The position numbers were made by a program, and so were the translations under genes. The notes under the pieces were generated by a model. That model did no database searches. It was not told the DNA's origin and saw only the letters and a program-made list of their open reading frames with translations. 63,960 nt of DNA from Glycomyces niveus (GTDB lineage Bacteria > Actinomycetota > Actinomycetes > Mycobacteriales > Micromonosporaceae), in assembly GCF_017592475.1 (NCBI RefSeq), contig NZ_JAGFNP010000003.1, forward strand, positions 501,052 to 565,011, in the 5' to 3' direction. This document shows, one piece after another, positions 35,726 through 45,052 of this stretch (position 1 is the first letter of the stretch; each line of letters starts with the position of its first letter).

Positions 35726-37022
35726 TGATCTTGTGCCTCTCATCGTTCACAGCGGCCGCAGGGGCGTCGCCGGTCTCGGGCAGGCGCGCGACGCGCACCG
35801 TCTCGATGCGGTTGCGGCGGCCAACGGTACCTTCAGCGGTCAGTTCGAGCCCGCCCAGGCGCGCCCGGTCGCCCGCGAGCGGGACCTTCCCGAGCTCGGC
35901 GGCGAGCAGCCCGGCGACGGTGTCCACGTCGAGCTCGGGCAGGCTGACGCCGAACAGCTCCTCCAGGTCCTGCACGGAGAGCCGGGCGGTGACGCGGGCG
36001 GTGCGGTCGTCGAGCCAGGCGACCGGCGGCAGCTCGTTGTCGTACTCGTCGGTGATCTCGCCGACGATCTCCTCGAGGATGTCCTCGATCGTGATCAGAC
36101 CGGCGGTCCCGCCGTACTCGTCCACGACGGTCGCGATGTGGATGCGGGCGGTCTGCATCTCCCGCAGCAGGTCGTCGACCGGCTTTGAGTCGGGGACGAA
36201 CGAGACCGCGCGCATCACCTCGCTCACATGCGGGTTGACGCGGTCGTCGAGCCTGACGAGGTCCTTGAGGTAGACCACGCCGCGCACGTCGTCCAGGTCC
36301 TCCCCCACGACCGGGATGCGCGAGAACCCCGACCGCAGCGCGACCTGCTCGGCCTCGTCGGCGTACATGTCCGCCGGGACCCACACCATCGCCGTGCGCG
36401 GCACCATGACCTCGCGGGCCACGGTGTCGCCCAAGGCGAACACGGACGCGATCATGTCGCGCTCCTCATGGTCCACGGTGCCCTGCGCCTCGGCGGCGTC
36501 CACCAGTTCGCGGATCTCGATCTCCGAGGTCGCGAACGGCCCCTCGCGGAAGCCCTTGCCCGGCGTGACGGCGTTGCCGGCCAGGATGAGGAGCTTCGCG
36601 AACGGGCCGAGGGCCTTGCCCAGCAGGGCCACGGGACCGGCGACGGCGAGCACGATCGGGTAGGCGTGCTGGCGCCCGAGCGTGCGCGGGCCGACGCCGA
36701 TGGCGACGAACGACACGACGGTCATGACCACCGCGGAGATGCCCACGGCCAGCCACGAGTCGTGCCAGGAGTCGAACGCGACGACGGCGACGATCGCGAT
36801 CGCGGCCGCCTCGCAGGCGAGGCGCAGCAGGATGAGCAGGTTCAGGTGCCGCGGCAGGTCCTCGATGATCTTGACGAGGGATTCGGCGCCGCGCTGGCGC
36901 TGCTCGGCGAGCTCCGCGGCGCGCGCGGGCGAGACGGCGGTGAGGGCCGAGTCGACCATGGCCGCGGCCCCGGCGACGGCGGTCAGGGCGACCGCCGCGG
37001 CCAGGAGCGAATACGGGATCAT
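35718..37022 (-). CDS. CNNM/CBS-domain (CorC/HlyC-type) membrane protein
   Basis: A 434-residue protein: four N-terminal membrane helices of the CNNM transporter domain (residues 1-175, with 'SFVAIGVGPRTLGRQHAYPI'), two CBS domains (from 'VMVPRTAMVWVPADM' to 'DEYGGTAGLITIEDILEEIV') and a C-terminal CorC/HlyC FAD-like domain. Relatives export Mg2+ or Co2+, and the CBS pair binds nucleotides. It sits six bases after ybeY and overlaps the deaminase-like gene. Confidence 0.88.
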   Translation of the reverse strand: MIPYSLLAAAVALTAVAGAAAMVDSALTAVSPARAAELAEQRQRGAESLVKIIEDLPRHLNLLILLRLACEAAAIAIVAVVAFDSWHDSWLAVGISAVVMTVVSFVAIGVGPRTLGRQHAYPIVLAVAGPVALLGKALGPFAKLLILAGNAVTPGKGFREGPFATSEIEIRELVDAAEAQGTVDHEERDMIASVFALGDTVAREVMVPRTAMVWVPADMYADEAEQVALRSGFSRIPVVGEDLDDVRGVVYLKDLVRLDDRVNPHVSEVMRAVSFVPDSKPVDDLLREMQTARIHIATVVDEYGGTAGLITIEDILEEIVGEITDEYDNELPPVAWLDDRTARVTARLSVQDLEELFGVSLPELDVDTVAGLLAAELGKVPLAGDRARLGGLELTAEGTVGRRNRIETVRVARLPETGDAPAAAVNDERHKINV

Positions 37023-37028
37023 GCCGGC

Positions 37029-37502
37029 CTAACTCTCCGCTGCGGCGTCGCGTTTCGCACGCCAGGCGTCGAGCAGCCGGTTCTGCAGGCCGAACATCTC
37101 CTTGGCCTGCTCGGGTTCGGCGTGGTCGTACCCGAGGATGTGGAGCACACCGTGGACGGTGAGCATGTGCATCTCGTCGGCGGTGGAGTGCCCGGCGTCC
37201 TTGGCCTGGGCCTCGGCCACCTCGGGCGAGAGCACGAGGTCGCCGAGGATCGGCGTGCCCGGCTCGGAGGAGTCGGGGCGGCCGGGCATGGCGTCGTCCA
37301 TCGGGAACGAGAGCACGTCGGTGGGGCCGGTGCCGCCCATCCAGCGCTTGTTGAGCTCGGTCATGTGCTCGATGTCGACGATGAGGATCGAGAGTTCGGC
37401 GAGCGGGTTCACGCCCATCTCGTGGAGGGCGAAGTCGGAGACGGCACGGATGCCCGACTCGTCGACTTCGCGCCCGGACTCATTGATGATCTCGATGCCC
37501 AC
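37029..37502 (-). CDS. ybeY: endoribonuclease YbeY
   Basis: A 157-residue rRNA maturation and quality-control RNase. The zinc-binding signature '[11 protein letters not shown]' (about residues 121-131) provides three histidines. The N-terminal '[20 protein letters not shown]' matches the family. Its GTG start lies 23 bases inside the 3' end of phoH, so the two are coupled. Confidence 0.93.
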   Translation of the reverse strand: MGIEIINESGREVDESGIRAVSDFALHEMGVNPLAELSILIVDIEHMTELNKRWMGGTGPTDVLSFPMDDAMPGRPDSSEPGTPILGDLVLSPEVAEAQAKDAGHSTADEMHMLTVHGVLHILGYDHAEPEQAKEMFGLQNRLLDAWRAKRDAAAES

Positions 37503-39603
37503 GGTTTCCTCGTTGCCCCTTCTTGGGGTCGCCCGTGCGGGCGTCCCACTTCTCGTAGGCGTTCACGATATCGCTGACCAGCTGGTGTCTGACGACATCT
37601 TCCGCCCGGAGGGTGGCGAAGTGCACGTCCTCGACGCCTTCGAGGATGTCCCGGACGACGCGCAGCCCGGAGGTGGCGTTGTTCGGCAGGTCGACCTGGG
37701 TGATGTCGCCAGTGACGACGATCTTCGAGCCGAAGCCGAGCCGCGTCAGGAACATCTTCATCTGCTCGGGCGTGGTGTTCTGCGCCTCGTCGAGGATGAT
37801 GAACGAGTCGTTCAGCGTGTTGTGCGTGACCAGGTAGTCCTCGGTGACATAAAGCGAGTCCGCGGCGGCGACTTGGATGCACACCGCTTCCTCTTCACCT
37901 GCGTATTCGATCGAGTCGATGAAACGCATGGGGCGGCCGCCGCCACCGAACTCGCGGTACTTCGCGGCCTTGCGCTCGAGCCGGAACGGCTCGATGCCTT
38001 CGGGGAGGCGGATGTCGATGACATGCGCATCCTGGAGGTAGGCGACGTCGCGACCGTTGGCGCGACCAGGCTTGCGTCCGGCGGCCGGCCGACGGCGGCT
38101 GTAAGCGATACCTCCGAGCGACTGCACCAGCTCGATCACGTGGTCATGAAGGATGATCGAGGTAGTCGTGTACTGGATCCGGCAGGTGCGGTCCTTCTGG
38201 GTGACCGGCCCACCGTCGGAGTCAAGCAGACCTTGGAGCAGGGCCAGGCGGACCGCAGGCGTGTTGAAGCGGTAGTCATCCGGAATGAACTTGTTGTGCG
38301 ACTTCGTGCCGATCAGCTCGAGTTCACGGAGCACCGCGGTCACCGGGTTCGCGATGGTGATGACGTCACCGGGCTCCGCAACACGGTTGAGCACGTAGTC
38401 AGGTCCGGCCTTGTGGCGAACGTCGATGCCCGGGATCGCATCCTCGAGCGCGACCGCGAGTTCCGGGTCGCCGGTGCTGAACGACGGCGTGGTCGTACCG
38501 GTGAGGCAACCGTCGCCGAGTAGCAGCCCGAGAGCATAAGGGTCCATCGGTACCTCACGCTCGGGGAACTCCACCGGCTTGCCGATGAGCGGCAGCTCGT
38601 ACTTTCGCTGGTGGTTGACCCGGACGTCGTCGATCATCTCCTGGGTCTCCAGGATTCGGTGCGGCTTGCCGCGGCGCTTATCCGAGGCGGTCTTGACCGC
38701 CCACAGGTGCTCCGCTGTGGCCAGCGTGTACGCACCATCCTGGGTCATGACCCGGAAGATCTCTTTCTTTCCCTGCGGGAAGACACCGAGCACCGGCGTG
38801 GGTTCGCCATTCGAGCCGACTACGAGGTCGCCGACTTCAAGCTCGCCGATCGGGCGCCATCCATCTGGGGTCAGGACGTTGCTGAATACAGGCTGGGCGC
38901 GACCTCTCATGAAGGCCAACGGAGCGACCTCGATCGTGCCCGCCTCCATGAGCTTCGGGATCGACGTGGCGTCGATCATGTCGTGGAGCGCGTCGTAGAG
39001 CGGCCGCAGGTACGGATCGATCTTCTCGAACAGCGTGCCGGGCAGGAAGCCCAGCTTCTCGCCGGCCTCGACGGCGGGGCGGGTGAGGATGATCCGGTTG
39101 ATCTCCTTGGCCTGCAGCGCCTGCACGGCCTTGGCCATGGCGAGGTAGGTCTTGCCGGTGCCGGCGGGGCCGATGCCGAAGACGATCGTGTTGTTGTCGA
39201 TGGCCTCGACGTAGCGCTTCTGCCCGATGGTCTTGGGGCGGATCGCCTTGCCTCGCTTGGACACGATGTTCTGCGAAAGGACGTCCACCGGCCGCTCGCC
39301 GGGAGCGGACTTGAGCATGTTCTCCGTGCGCCGGATCATGTCCGGGTCGACGCTCTCGCCGTTCTCGATCAAAGCGAGCAGTTCCTTCACGAGTCGTTCG
39401 GCGGCGTGCAGGGCGCCGTTGAGTCCGGTGAGGGTGATGGTGTCCCCGCGCACGTGGAGGTCGACGCCGGGATTGCGGCGTTCGATGTAGCGGAGGTTCT
39501 CATCGGCGCGGCCCAGCAGTGCCATGAGCGAGCTCTGGTCGCCGACGGTGATCGTGGACGTGATCGTCGATGTGTGCTGGCCGTTGTCAGAGCGGTCGGT
39601 CAT
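37480..39603 (-). CDS. PhoH family ATPase, interrupted by an intein
   Basis: A 707-residue precursor. The mature host protein is 347 residues: an N-terminal KH-like part, Walker A 'GPAGTGKT' (residues 145-152), then the sequence 'FMRGR', which should continue directly as '[14 protein letters not shown]' (Walker B). PhoH-like proteins are ATPases tied to RNA metabolism and are encoded beside ybeY. The intein occupies residues 236-595 and must be spliced out, because it separates Walker A from Walker B. ATG 39603 is chosen as the usual family start; a longer in-frame start 29 codons earlier has no better ribosome site. Confidence 0.93.
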   Translation of the reverse strand: MTDRSDNGQHTSTITSTITVGDQSSLMALLGRADENLRYIERRNPGVDLHVRGDTITLTGLNGALHAAERLVKELLALIENGESVDPDMIRRTENMLKSAPGERPVDVLSQNIVSKRGKAIRPKTIGQKRYVEAIDNNTIVFGIGPAGTGKTYLAMAKAVQALQAKEINRIILTRPAVEAGEKLGFLPGTLFEKIDPYLRPLYDALHDMIDATSIPKLMEAGTIEVAPLAFMRGRAQPVFSNVLTPDGWRPIGELEVGDLVVGSNGEPTPVLGVFPQGKKEIFRVMTQDGAYTLATAEHLWAVKTASDKRRGKPHRILETQEMIDDVRVNHQRKYELPLIGKPVEFPEREVPMDPYALGLLLGDGCLTGTTTPSFSTGDPELAVALEDAIPGIDVRHKAGPDYVLNRVAEPGDVITIANPVTAVLRELELIGTKSHNKFIPDDYRFNTPAVRLALLQGLLDSDGGPVTQKDRTCRIQYTTTSIILHDHVIELVQSLGGIAYSRRRPAAGRKPGRANGRDVAYLQDAHVIDIRLPEGIEPFRLERKAAKYREFGGGGRPMRFIDSIEYAGEEEAVCIQVAAADSLYVTEDYLVTHNTLNDSFIILDEAQNTTPEQMKMFLTRLGFGSKIVVTGDITQVDLPNNATSGLRVVRDILEGVEDVHFATLRAEDVVRHQLVSDIVNAYEKWDARTGDPKKGQRGNRGHRDHQ
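37819..38898 (-). mobile_element. class 3 intein with LAGLIDADG endonuclease in PhoH
   Basis: The 360-residue intein starts with Ala instead of Cys or Ser and ends 'THN', followed by Thr of the C-extein. It has the class 3 triad: Trp66 two after the block B His ('[10 protein letters not shown]'), Cys340 in block F ('EEAVCIQV') and Thr358 before the terminal His-Asn. In this class the block F cysteine, not residue 1, makes the first attack. Two LAGLIDADG motifs, 'ALGLLLGDG' (residues 122-130) and '[11 protein letters not shown]' (220-230), indicate a homing endonuclease that is probably intact. Confidence 0.88.
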
Positions 39604-39745
39604 AGGCTTCGCCCGCTGAGGGCTGTTCGCCACCTGCTTCCAAAAGTGAGACTGCCAGCGGCCCGGAGGCCGCTGTTCGACATGCCTCAATGGTAGTTGC
39701 CGCCTGCGACACGCGACAACGAGTAATCGCGGACGCGGTGTGATT

Positions 39746-40099
39746 TCAATTCGAAAGCATCCGTCCGAGCGGTTTTCCGCCCGCGACGTGGAAGTGGACG
39801 TGGAAGACGTCCTGTCCCCCGTCCGAGCCCGTGTTGGCGAACAGGCGCCAGCCCGACTCGTCGATGCCTTCGGAGGCCGCGACCTCGGCGGTCGCGCGCA
39901 GGAGCTCCCCGGCGAGCGCGGGGTCGGCCACGGTGAGCTCGGCGACGTTCGCGTAGTGGTCCTTGGGGATGACCAGCACGTGCGTGGGGGCCTTCGGGTA
40001 GAGGTCGCGGAAGGCGAGCACGCGGTCGTTCTCGAGGACCTTCGTGGAGGGGATGTCCCCGGCCACGATCTTGCAGAAGATGCAATCGGCGTCGGTCAT
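39746..40099 (-). CDS. HIT-family nucleotide hydrolase
   Basis: A 117-residue histidine-triad protein. 'CIFCKIVAGDIPS' at the N-terminus and the catalytic 'HVHFHVAGG' (about residues 98-106) define it as an Hint-type nucleoside phosphoramidase or AMP-lysine hydrolase. ATG 40099 follows TAGGA by eight bases; in-frame starts at 40108 and 40117 are alternatives. It begins just after rsmE and may be coupled to it. Confidence 0.88.
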   Translation of the reverse strand: MTDADCIFCKIVAGDIPSTKVLENDRVLAFRDLYPKAPTHVLVIPKDHYANVAELTVADPALAGELLRATAEVAASEGIDESGWRLFANTGSDGGQDVFHVHFHVAGGKPLGRMLSN

Positions 40100-40113
40100 G
40101 CCCCGCATCCTAG

Positions 40114-40839
40114 TCACCAGCGGCCGAGACGGGCCTGGAGTACCGCCAGCGCGGCCGGGCCGGCGGTGGAGGTGCGCAGCACCGTGTCGCCGAGGCGGAT
40201 CGGCTCGCCGAACTCCTTGAGGGCGCTGAGTTCGTCAGGGCTGATGGAGCCTTCGGGGCCGATGACGACGGCGATCTCGCCGGCCGCAGGGAGCGCGACT
40301 TGCGAGAGCGGCAAGTCGGCCTCTTCATGGAGGACGAGCACCTGGCTCGCGTTCCGGAGGCGGGCGACGAGCTGCTTGGTGGTGTGGAGTTCGGCGACGT
40401 GCGCGAGGTGCGGGCGGCGGGCCTGCTTGGAGGCTTCGCGGGCGGTGGCCTCCCATTTCGCGCGGGCCTTGTCGCCGCGCGGGCCCTTCCACTGGACGAT
40501 GGAGCGCGAGGCGGCCCAGGGGATCACCTCGTCCACGCCGATCTCGGTGAGCATCTGCACGGCGCGCTCGCCGCGGTCGCCCTTCGGGAGGGCTTGGACG
40601 ACGGTGAGCTTCGGGTCGGGGGCGGGGACGGTGCGCCGGTCGACGATCTGGACGCGCACGGACCCGCGCTCGGCGTGGGTGACCCGGGCGGCGGCGGTAC
40701 CGCCGGAGCCGTCGCTGAGGATCAGGGTCTCGCCGGGCTGGAGCCGCTGCACGTCGGCGGCGTGGTGCCCTTCGGGCCCGTCGAGGGTGTAGTCGTCGGC
40801 CGCCGGGACGGCGTCGACGAGGAAGACCGGTGCGCTCAC
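40114..40839 (-). CDS. rsmE: 16S rRNA m3U1498 methyltransferase RsmE
   Basis: A 241-residue SPOUT methyltransferase that methylates N3 of U1498 in 16S rRNA. The PUA-like N-terminal domain is followed by the knotted C-terminal fold with 'VVIGPEGSISPDELSALKEF' and 'RLGDTVLRTSTAGPAALAVL', the SAM-binding loops of RsmE. It precedes the HIT gene with a short overlap of frames. Confidence 0.92.
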   Translation of the reverse strand: MSAPVFLVDAVPAADDYTLDGPEGHHAADVQRLQPGETLILSDGSGGTAAARVTHAERGSVRVQIVDRRTVPAPDPKLTVVQALPKGDRGERAVQMLTEIGVDEVIPWAASRSIVQWKGPRGDKARAKWEATAREASKQARRPHLAHVAELHTTKQLVARLRNASQVLVLHEEADLPLSQVALPAAGEIAVVIGPEGSISPDELSALKEFGEPIRLGDTVLRTSTAGPAALAVLQARLGRW

Positions 40840-40859
40840 CGGGACAGCTTAGTCCGGGG

Positions 40860-41339
40860 TCAGCGGGTGAAGTCGACGGCGCGTTCCCAGCGGAGGCTGC
40901 CGGTGATCTCGCGGTACAGGCCGCGGTCGTCGATGCGGCCGAAGGAGTGCAGGAGGCGGGCGCTCGGGAGGTGGACGGGGACGAGGTCGACGTAGCCGTC
41001 CTTGTCGGCGGGCGGGTCCCAGCGGGAGGCGGGGACGCGGACGCGCCATGCGGCGTCGCGGGGCGCCTGGGTGGTGCATTTGACGACCCAGTAGCCGCGG
41101 CCGGAGTAGCCGATGACGAGGCAGGGCCGTTCCTTGGAGCGCCGCGGTTCGTCTTCGAAGGGCACGTCGGCCTTCCACCGCTCGCCGATCTGCGGTCCTC
41201 CGGCGGGCGGGGGCGCGTCGAGGCGGGGCCGGCCTGGGGCGGGTGCGGCTCGACGTCGCAGGACCACGACGAGGACGACGAGTCCCGCGGCGAGCAGGAG
41301 GACGAGGAACAGCAGGGAGGCGGGGTCGAGGCGGATCAC
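40860..41339 (-). CDS. membrane-anchored PemK/MazF-like protein
   Basis: A 159-residue protein with one N-terminal membrane helix (residues 6-27) and a C-terminal MazF/PemK-like barrel: 'GERWKADVPFEDE', 'RPCLVIGYSGRGYWVVKCTT' and 'VDLVPVHLPSARLLHSFGRI'. MazF proteins are mRNA interferases paired with an antitoxin, but no antitoxin gene is adjacent. The membrane anchor makes a free cytosolic toxin unlikely. GTG 41339 sits eight bases after a TACACT -10, which suggests a leaderless message. Confidence 0.7.
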   Translation of the reverse strand: MIRLDPASLLFLVLLLAAGLVVLVVVLRRRAAPAPGRPRLDAPPPAGGPQIGERWKADVPFEDEPRRSKERPCLVIGYSGRGYWVVKCTTQAPRDAAWRVRVPASRWDPPADKDGYVDLVPVHLPSARLLHSFGRIDDRGLYREITGSLRWERAVDFTR

Positions 41340-41453
41340 GCGGCCGGAGTGTAGTGGAGCCCCGCCCACCGCTCGCGCTCGGCGGGTTCGGGACGGGGCT
41401 CGTCAACGCGGCCGCCGTAAGGTGCGGGTCCGGATCGCAGGTTCGTTTGCGGC

Positions 41454-41508
41454 GCTACGCGTGCCCGTGCTGCGCTACCCGTTCAACGAACCCGCTACGC
41501 GTGCCCGT
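41454..41508. repeat. imperfect 40-bp duplication at the dnaJ stop
   Basis: GCTACGCGTGCCCGT occurs at 41454-41468 and again at 41494-41508, the second copy spanning the dnaJ stop codon. The sequence between includes another partial repeat. It looks like a small tandem duplication of the gene end. Confidence 0.6.
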
Positions 41509-42628
41509 TGAATGCGTCGCGCATGCGGCTAAAAAACCCGCTGCCGCCCTTCACCTCTTTGATCTCCTCGTCGCGGAGGCTGGCGAGCTTCTTGAGGAGC
41601 TCTTCCTGCTCGGCGTCGATCTTGGTGGGGGTGCGCACGTCGAGTTCGACATAGAGGTCGCCGCGGATGCCGCCGCCGCGCAGGCGCGGGACGCCGTGGC
41701 CGCGGACCTTCTTGATCGTGCCCGGCTGCGTGCCCGGGGCGACCTCGACTTCGACCTGGTCGTCGAGGGTGTGGATGGTGAGTTTGGTGCCGAGCGCGGC
41801 CTGGGTCATGGGGACCCGGACGCGGCAGCGCAGGTCGGAGCCTTCGCGCGTGAAGACCTCGTGCGGCTTCTCGTGGACCTCGACATAGAGGTCGCCGGCG
41901 GGGCCGCCGCCGGGGCCGACCTCGCCCTCGCCGGAGAGGCGGATGCGCATGCCGTCCTCGACGCCCGCGGGGACCTTCACGGTGATGCGGCGGCGCGAGC
42001 GCACGCGGCCTTCCCCGCCGCACTTGCGGCACGGGTCGGTGATGATCGTGCCGTAGCCCGAGCAGGCCGAGCAGGGGCGCGCAGTGCGGACCTGGCCCAG
42101 GATCGTGCGCTGCACGACCTGGACTTCACCGGAGCCGTTGCAGGTGGAGCAGGTCTGCGGTTCGGCGTCGCCTTCGGTGCAGCTGCCGTTGCAGGAGTCG
42201 CAGAGGATCGCGGTGTCGACCGTGAGGGTCGACTCGGTGCCGAACGCGACTTCGTCGAGGTCCAGGTCCAAGCGGAGCAGCGCGTCGTTGCCGGGCCGGG
42301 TGCGCGAGCGCGGGCCGCGGCGGCCGAACCCGCCCATGGAGCCGCCGAAGAAGGCGTCCATGATGTCCTCGAAGCCCATGAAGGGGGCGCCGGAGCCGCC
42401 GGTCGCGCCACGGGCGAACGGGTCGCCGCCGGCGTCGACGATCGCGCGCTTCTGCGGGTCCATGAGGACCTCGAAGGCGGCGTTGATCTCCTGCAGGCGC
42501 TCCTGCGCGTCCGGCTCGTCGCTGACGTCGGGGTGGTACTTGCGCGCCAGCTTCCGGTACGCCTTCTTGAGTTCGTCGTCGGTGGCGTTCCGGTCGACGC
42601 CGAGAATGCCGTAGTAGTCCTTAGCCAC
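41495..42628 (-). CDS. dnaJ: DnaJ chaperone
   Basis: A 377-residue type I J-protein. The J domain carries HPD (residues 32-34). A Gly/Phe-rich linker follows, then the four zinc motifs 'CDSCNGSC', 'CSTCNGSG', 'CSACSGYG' and 'CRKCGGEG', and two substrate-binding beta domains. The first motif ends Ser-Cys rather than Gly-x-Gly. It delivers clients to DnaK and lies 15 bases after hrcA, so it should share the CIRCE-controlled promoter; it is the DnaJ2-type copy rather than the dnaK-operon one. Confidence 0.93.
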   Translation of the reverse strand: MAKDYYGILGVDRNATDDELKKAYRKLARKYHPDVSDEPDAQERLQEINAAFEVLMDPQKRAIVDAGGDPFARGATGGSGAPFMGFEDIMDAFFGGSMGGFGRRGPRSRTRPGNDALLRLDLDLDEVAFGTESTLTVDTAILCDSCNGSCTEGDAEPQTCSTCNGSGEVQVVQRTILGQVRTARPCSACSGYGTIITDPCRKCGGEGRVRSRRRITVKVPAGVEDGMRIRLSGEGEVGPGGGPAGDLYVEVHEKPHEVFTREGSDLRCRVRVPMTQAALGTKLTIHTLDDQVEVEVAPGTQPGTIKKVRGHGVPRLRGGGIRGDLYVELDVRTPTKIDAEQEELLKKLASLRDEEIKEVKGGSGFFSRMRDAFNGHA

Positions 42629-42643
42629 GTGCGCTCTGTCCTG

Positions 42644-43660
42644 TCAGCGGTTCTGTTCCAAAATCTCGGACACATACCGGGCGACGGCGCGGACGGCCGC
42701 GATCGTGCCCGGGTAGTCCATGCGGGTGGGTCCGAGGACGCCCATGTGGCCGACCACCGAACCCGGTCCGTATCCGGCGGTGACCACGGTGGTCTCGCGG
42801 AAGTCGTCGAGGTGGTTCTCGTCGCCGATGCGCACCGTCAGGAGCGCGTTGGAGTCGGCGCGGCCCAGCAGCTGCATGAGCACGACCTCCTCCTCGAGGG
42901 CTTCGAGGATGGGCCGCAGGGACCCGGCGAAGAAGTTCCCGGGGCGCGTCAGGTTCGCGGCGCCGGCGACGGCGACGCGCTCCTCGGTGCGCGCCACGAC
43001 GGTCTCCAGGAGCACCCGGGCCAGCGCGGAGGCGGTCGGGTGCAGTTCGGGGCGGGCGAGCCCGGCGAGGTCGGCGATGATGCGCGGGGCGTCGGCGAGC
43101 GGCTTGCCCTGCAGCTGCTCGTTGACGAGGCGGCGCAGTTCGAGGACGTTGTCCTCGTTGAGCTCTTCGGGCGTCTCGACGTAGCGCTGCTCGACGCGGC
43201 CGGTGTCGGTGATCATGACGACCATGAGCCGGGTCGGGGTGAGCGAGACGAGCTCGAGGTGGCGCACGGAGGAGCGGTTGAGGCTCGGGTACTGGACGAC
43301 CGCGACCTGGTGGGTGAGCTGGGCGAGCAGCCGCACGGTGCGGGTGACGACGTCGTCGAGGTCGATGGCCTCGGAGAGGAAGCGGTGCACGGCGCGGCGC
43401 TCGGCGGCCGAGAGCGGCTTGATCTTGCCGAGGCGGTCGACGAAGAGACGGTAGCCCTTGGCGGTCGGGATGCGCCCGGCCGAGGTGTGGGGCTGCTGGA
43501 TGTACCCGGCCTCTTCGAGGTAGGCCATGTCGTTGCGCACGGTCGCCGCGGACACGCCGAGGGCGTGGCGCTGGGAGACGGCTTTGGAGCCGACGGGTTC
43601 CTGTGTGGCCACGTAGTCCTCGACGATGGCGCGCAGCACTTCGAGTTTGCGATCGTCCAT
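42644..43660 (-). CDS. hrcA: heat-inducible repressor HrcA
   Basis: A 338-residue repressor that binds CIRCE and releases it on heat shock. The N-terminal winged helix ('[20 protein letters not shown]', about 21-40) with '[20 protein letters not shown]' is followed by the dimerisation domain and a C-terminal GAF-like part. ATG 43660 begins '[16 protein letters not shown]'. A perfect CIRCE lies 71 bases upstream, giving autoregulation of hrcA-dnaJ. Confidence 0.95.
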   Translation of the reverse strand: MDDRKLEVLRAIVEDYVATQEPVGSKAVSQRHALGVSAATVRNDMAYLEEAGYIQQPHTSAGRIPTAKGYRLFVDRLGKIKPLSAAERRAVHRFLSEAIDLDDVVTRTVRLLAQLTHQVAVVQYPSLNRSSVRHLELVSLTPTRLMVVMITDTGRVEQRYVETPEELNEDNVLELRRLVNEQLQGKPLADAPRIIADLAGLARPELHPTASALARVLLETVVARTEERVAVAGAANLTRPGNFFAGSLRPILEALEEEVVLMQLLGRADSNALLTVRIGDENHLDDFRETTVVTAGYGPGSVVGHMGVLGPTRMDYPGTIAAVRAVARYVSEILEQNR

Positions 43661-43730
43661 CGCCGCCACGTCCCCTCCGTCGTTCGGTGTGTCCCGGACC
43701 GGACCCGGGTTCAGTCGGCCGGACTCAAGT

Positions 43731-43757
43731 CTGGCACTCCCGGTCCGAGAGTGCCAG
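43731..43757 (-). promoter_or_regulatory. CIRCE element
   Basis: CTGGCACTC-N9-GAGTGCCAG, nine-base arms with a nine-base spacer, matching the 9-9-9 geometry of the HrcA operator (TTAGCACTC-N9-GAGTGCTAA) with all arm positions paired. Confidence 0.92.
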
Positions 43758-43770
43758 TCTACGTGTGCGG

Positions 43771-44895
43771 TCAGGCAGAGGGGAGCACGAGCGCACCGTC
43801 GTCGTCGACGGTCACTCCGGCGTCCCCGAAATCCTCGGAGAGTTCGTTGAAGTCGTCGAACGCGCCGTTGTCCTCGTCGGGCTGCGGGTAGCCGTCGCCG
43901 TCCATGCGGGTGGCGGTGACGTTGGCGGCGGTGAGGGTGCCATCCTCGCGGATGGTGACGGAGAGCACGGCGGAGCGGCCGAGGGGGCCGTCGGTGTTGA
44001 AGAGGTTCTGGCCGCCGCCGAAGTTGCCGAGGGAGTGGACGATGAGCTTGCCGTTGTACCACTCGATGCCGCGCAGGACGTGCGGTCCATGGCCGACGAA
44101 GATGTCAGCGCCGCTGTCGATGCACGTGTGGACGAATTCGCGGGTGTTGCCGCGGTCTTCGCCGAGGTAGTTCTCGACGCCTTCGGGGACGTGCCGGTGG
44201 TCGGTGCCTTCGGCGCCGACGTGGGCGGTGGCGACGACGATGTCGGCCTGCTCCTTGGCGGAGGCGACGAGCGCGGCGACGGCGTCGAGGTCGCGCAGGT
44301 CGGTGTAGAAGCTGTAGGGCGCGAAGCCGACGATGCCGACGGTGAGGCCGCTGTCGGTCTCGACGAGGCAGACCTCGTCTTTGATGCCGCTGACCTGCAT
44401 ACCTGCGGCTTCGGCGGCGTCCTGGGTCTCGGTGGCGCCGTCGGGTCCGGCGTCCCAGCCGTGGTTGTTGGCCTGGTTGAGGACGTGGAAGCCGGCGTCG
44501 GCGAAGACCTGCGCGTATTCGGCGGGGAGGCGGAAGTAGGTGCACTCGCCGCCGCCGCACTTGTCGAACTCGAGGGTGGAGAGGGCGCCTTCGAGGTTGG
44601 CGATGACGACGTCGCCGGTGAGGAGGTCGGTGACGCCGCTGAAGAAGCTCGCGCCGTCGTCGGAGGCCATCTGGTCGGGGTAGGAGCCGGGCATGGTGTC
44701 GCCCACGTGCGTGATGGTGATCTCGCGGGGCTCGGGCGAGGGGGCCTCGGTGGTGGGCTCCTCGGCGGCCTGGCCGCCTTCGTCCTCGACCGGGGGCGTC
44801 GGCTCTTCCTCACTGCAAGCGGCTGCGGCCGCGGCGACGCCGGCGGCGGAGGCGACAAGAAGGCCTCGGCGGCCGAGTGTGGGCATTGTGCGCAT
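43771..44895 (-). CDS. CapA-family metallophosphatase lipoprotein
   Basis: A 374-residue exported protein. The signal peptide ends at a lipobox ('AAAAAC', Cys near residue 26), and a Pro/Glu-rich linker follows. The PGA_cap/CapA domain has '[11 protein letters not shown]' (metal-binding Asp), '[10 protein letters not shown]', 'NQANNHGWD', 'VATAHVGAE' and '[19 protein letters not shown]'. Such proteins are linked to poly-glutamate or envelope polymer metabolism; the substrate here is unknown. ATG 44895 has GGAG ten bases upstream. Confidence 0.85.
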   Translation of the reverse strand: MRTMPTLGRRGLLVASAAGVAAAAAACSEEEPTPPVEDEGGQAAEEPTTEAPSPEPREITITHVGDTMPGSYPDQMASDDGASFFSGVTDLLTGDVVIANLEGALSTLEFDKCGGGECTYFRLPAEYAQVFADAGFHVLNQANNHGWDAGPDGATETQDAAEAAGMQVSGIKDEVCLVETDSGLTVGIVGFAPYSFYTDLRDLDAVAALVASAKEQADIVVATAHVGAEGTDHRHVPEGVENYLGEDRGNTREFVHTCIDSGADIFVGHGPHVLRGIEWYNGKLIVHSLGNFGGGQNLFNTDGPLGRSAVLSVTIREDGTLTAANVTATRMDGDGYPQPDEDNGAFDDFNELSEDFGDAGVTVDDDGALVLPSA

Positions 44896-44995
44896 GGGTG
44901 GCTGGCTCCGGGTGGATTCATATGGGGGTCCGTGCGCGGGGGATCGCCTGGGGGGCGCCGCGGCCTCTAGGGGGAGGCGCGCGGAGTGCGGCACG

Positions 44996-45023
44996 GTGAA
45001 GGCGGATGAGGCTCCGCCTTCAC
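44996..45023 (-). terminator. hairpin after hemW
   Basis: A perfect 11-bp stem (GTGAAGGCGGA, 44996-45006, against 45013-45023) with a six-base loop lies 30 bases after the hemW stop on the minus strand. No T run. Confidence 0.55.
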
Positions 45024-45052
45024 GAATGTAGCGGTGACCGGCCGGAACGCCG

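Noticed and set aside
36228..37577. Open frame antisense to the CorC-type gene and ybeY
   Set aside because: It has no recognisable domain and mirrors the codon bias of the real genes.
41243..43891. Open frame of about 882 codons antisense to dnaJ and hrcA
   Set aside because: Composition is that of an antisense shadow, and both genes on the other strand are certain.
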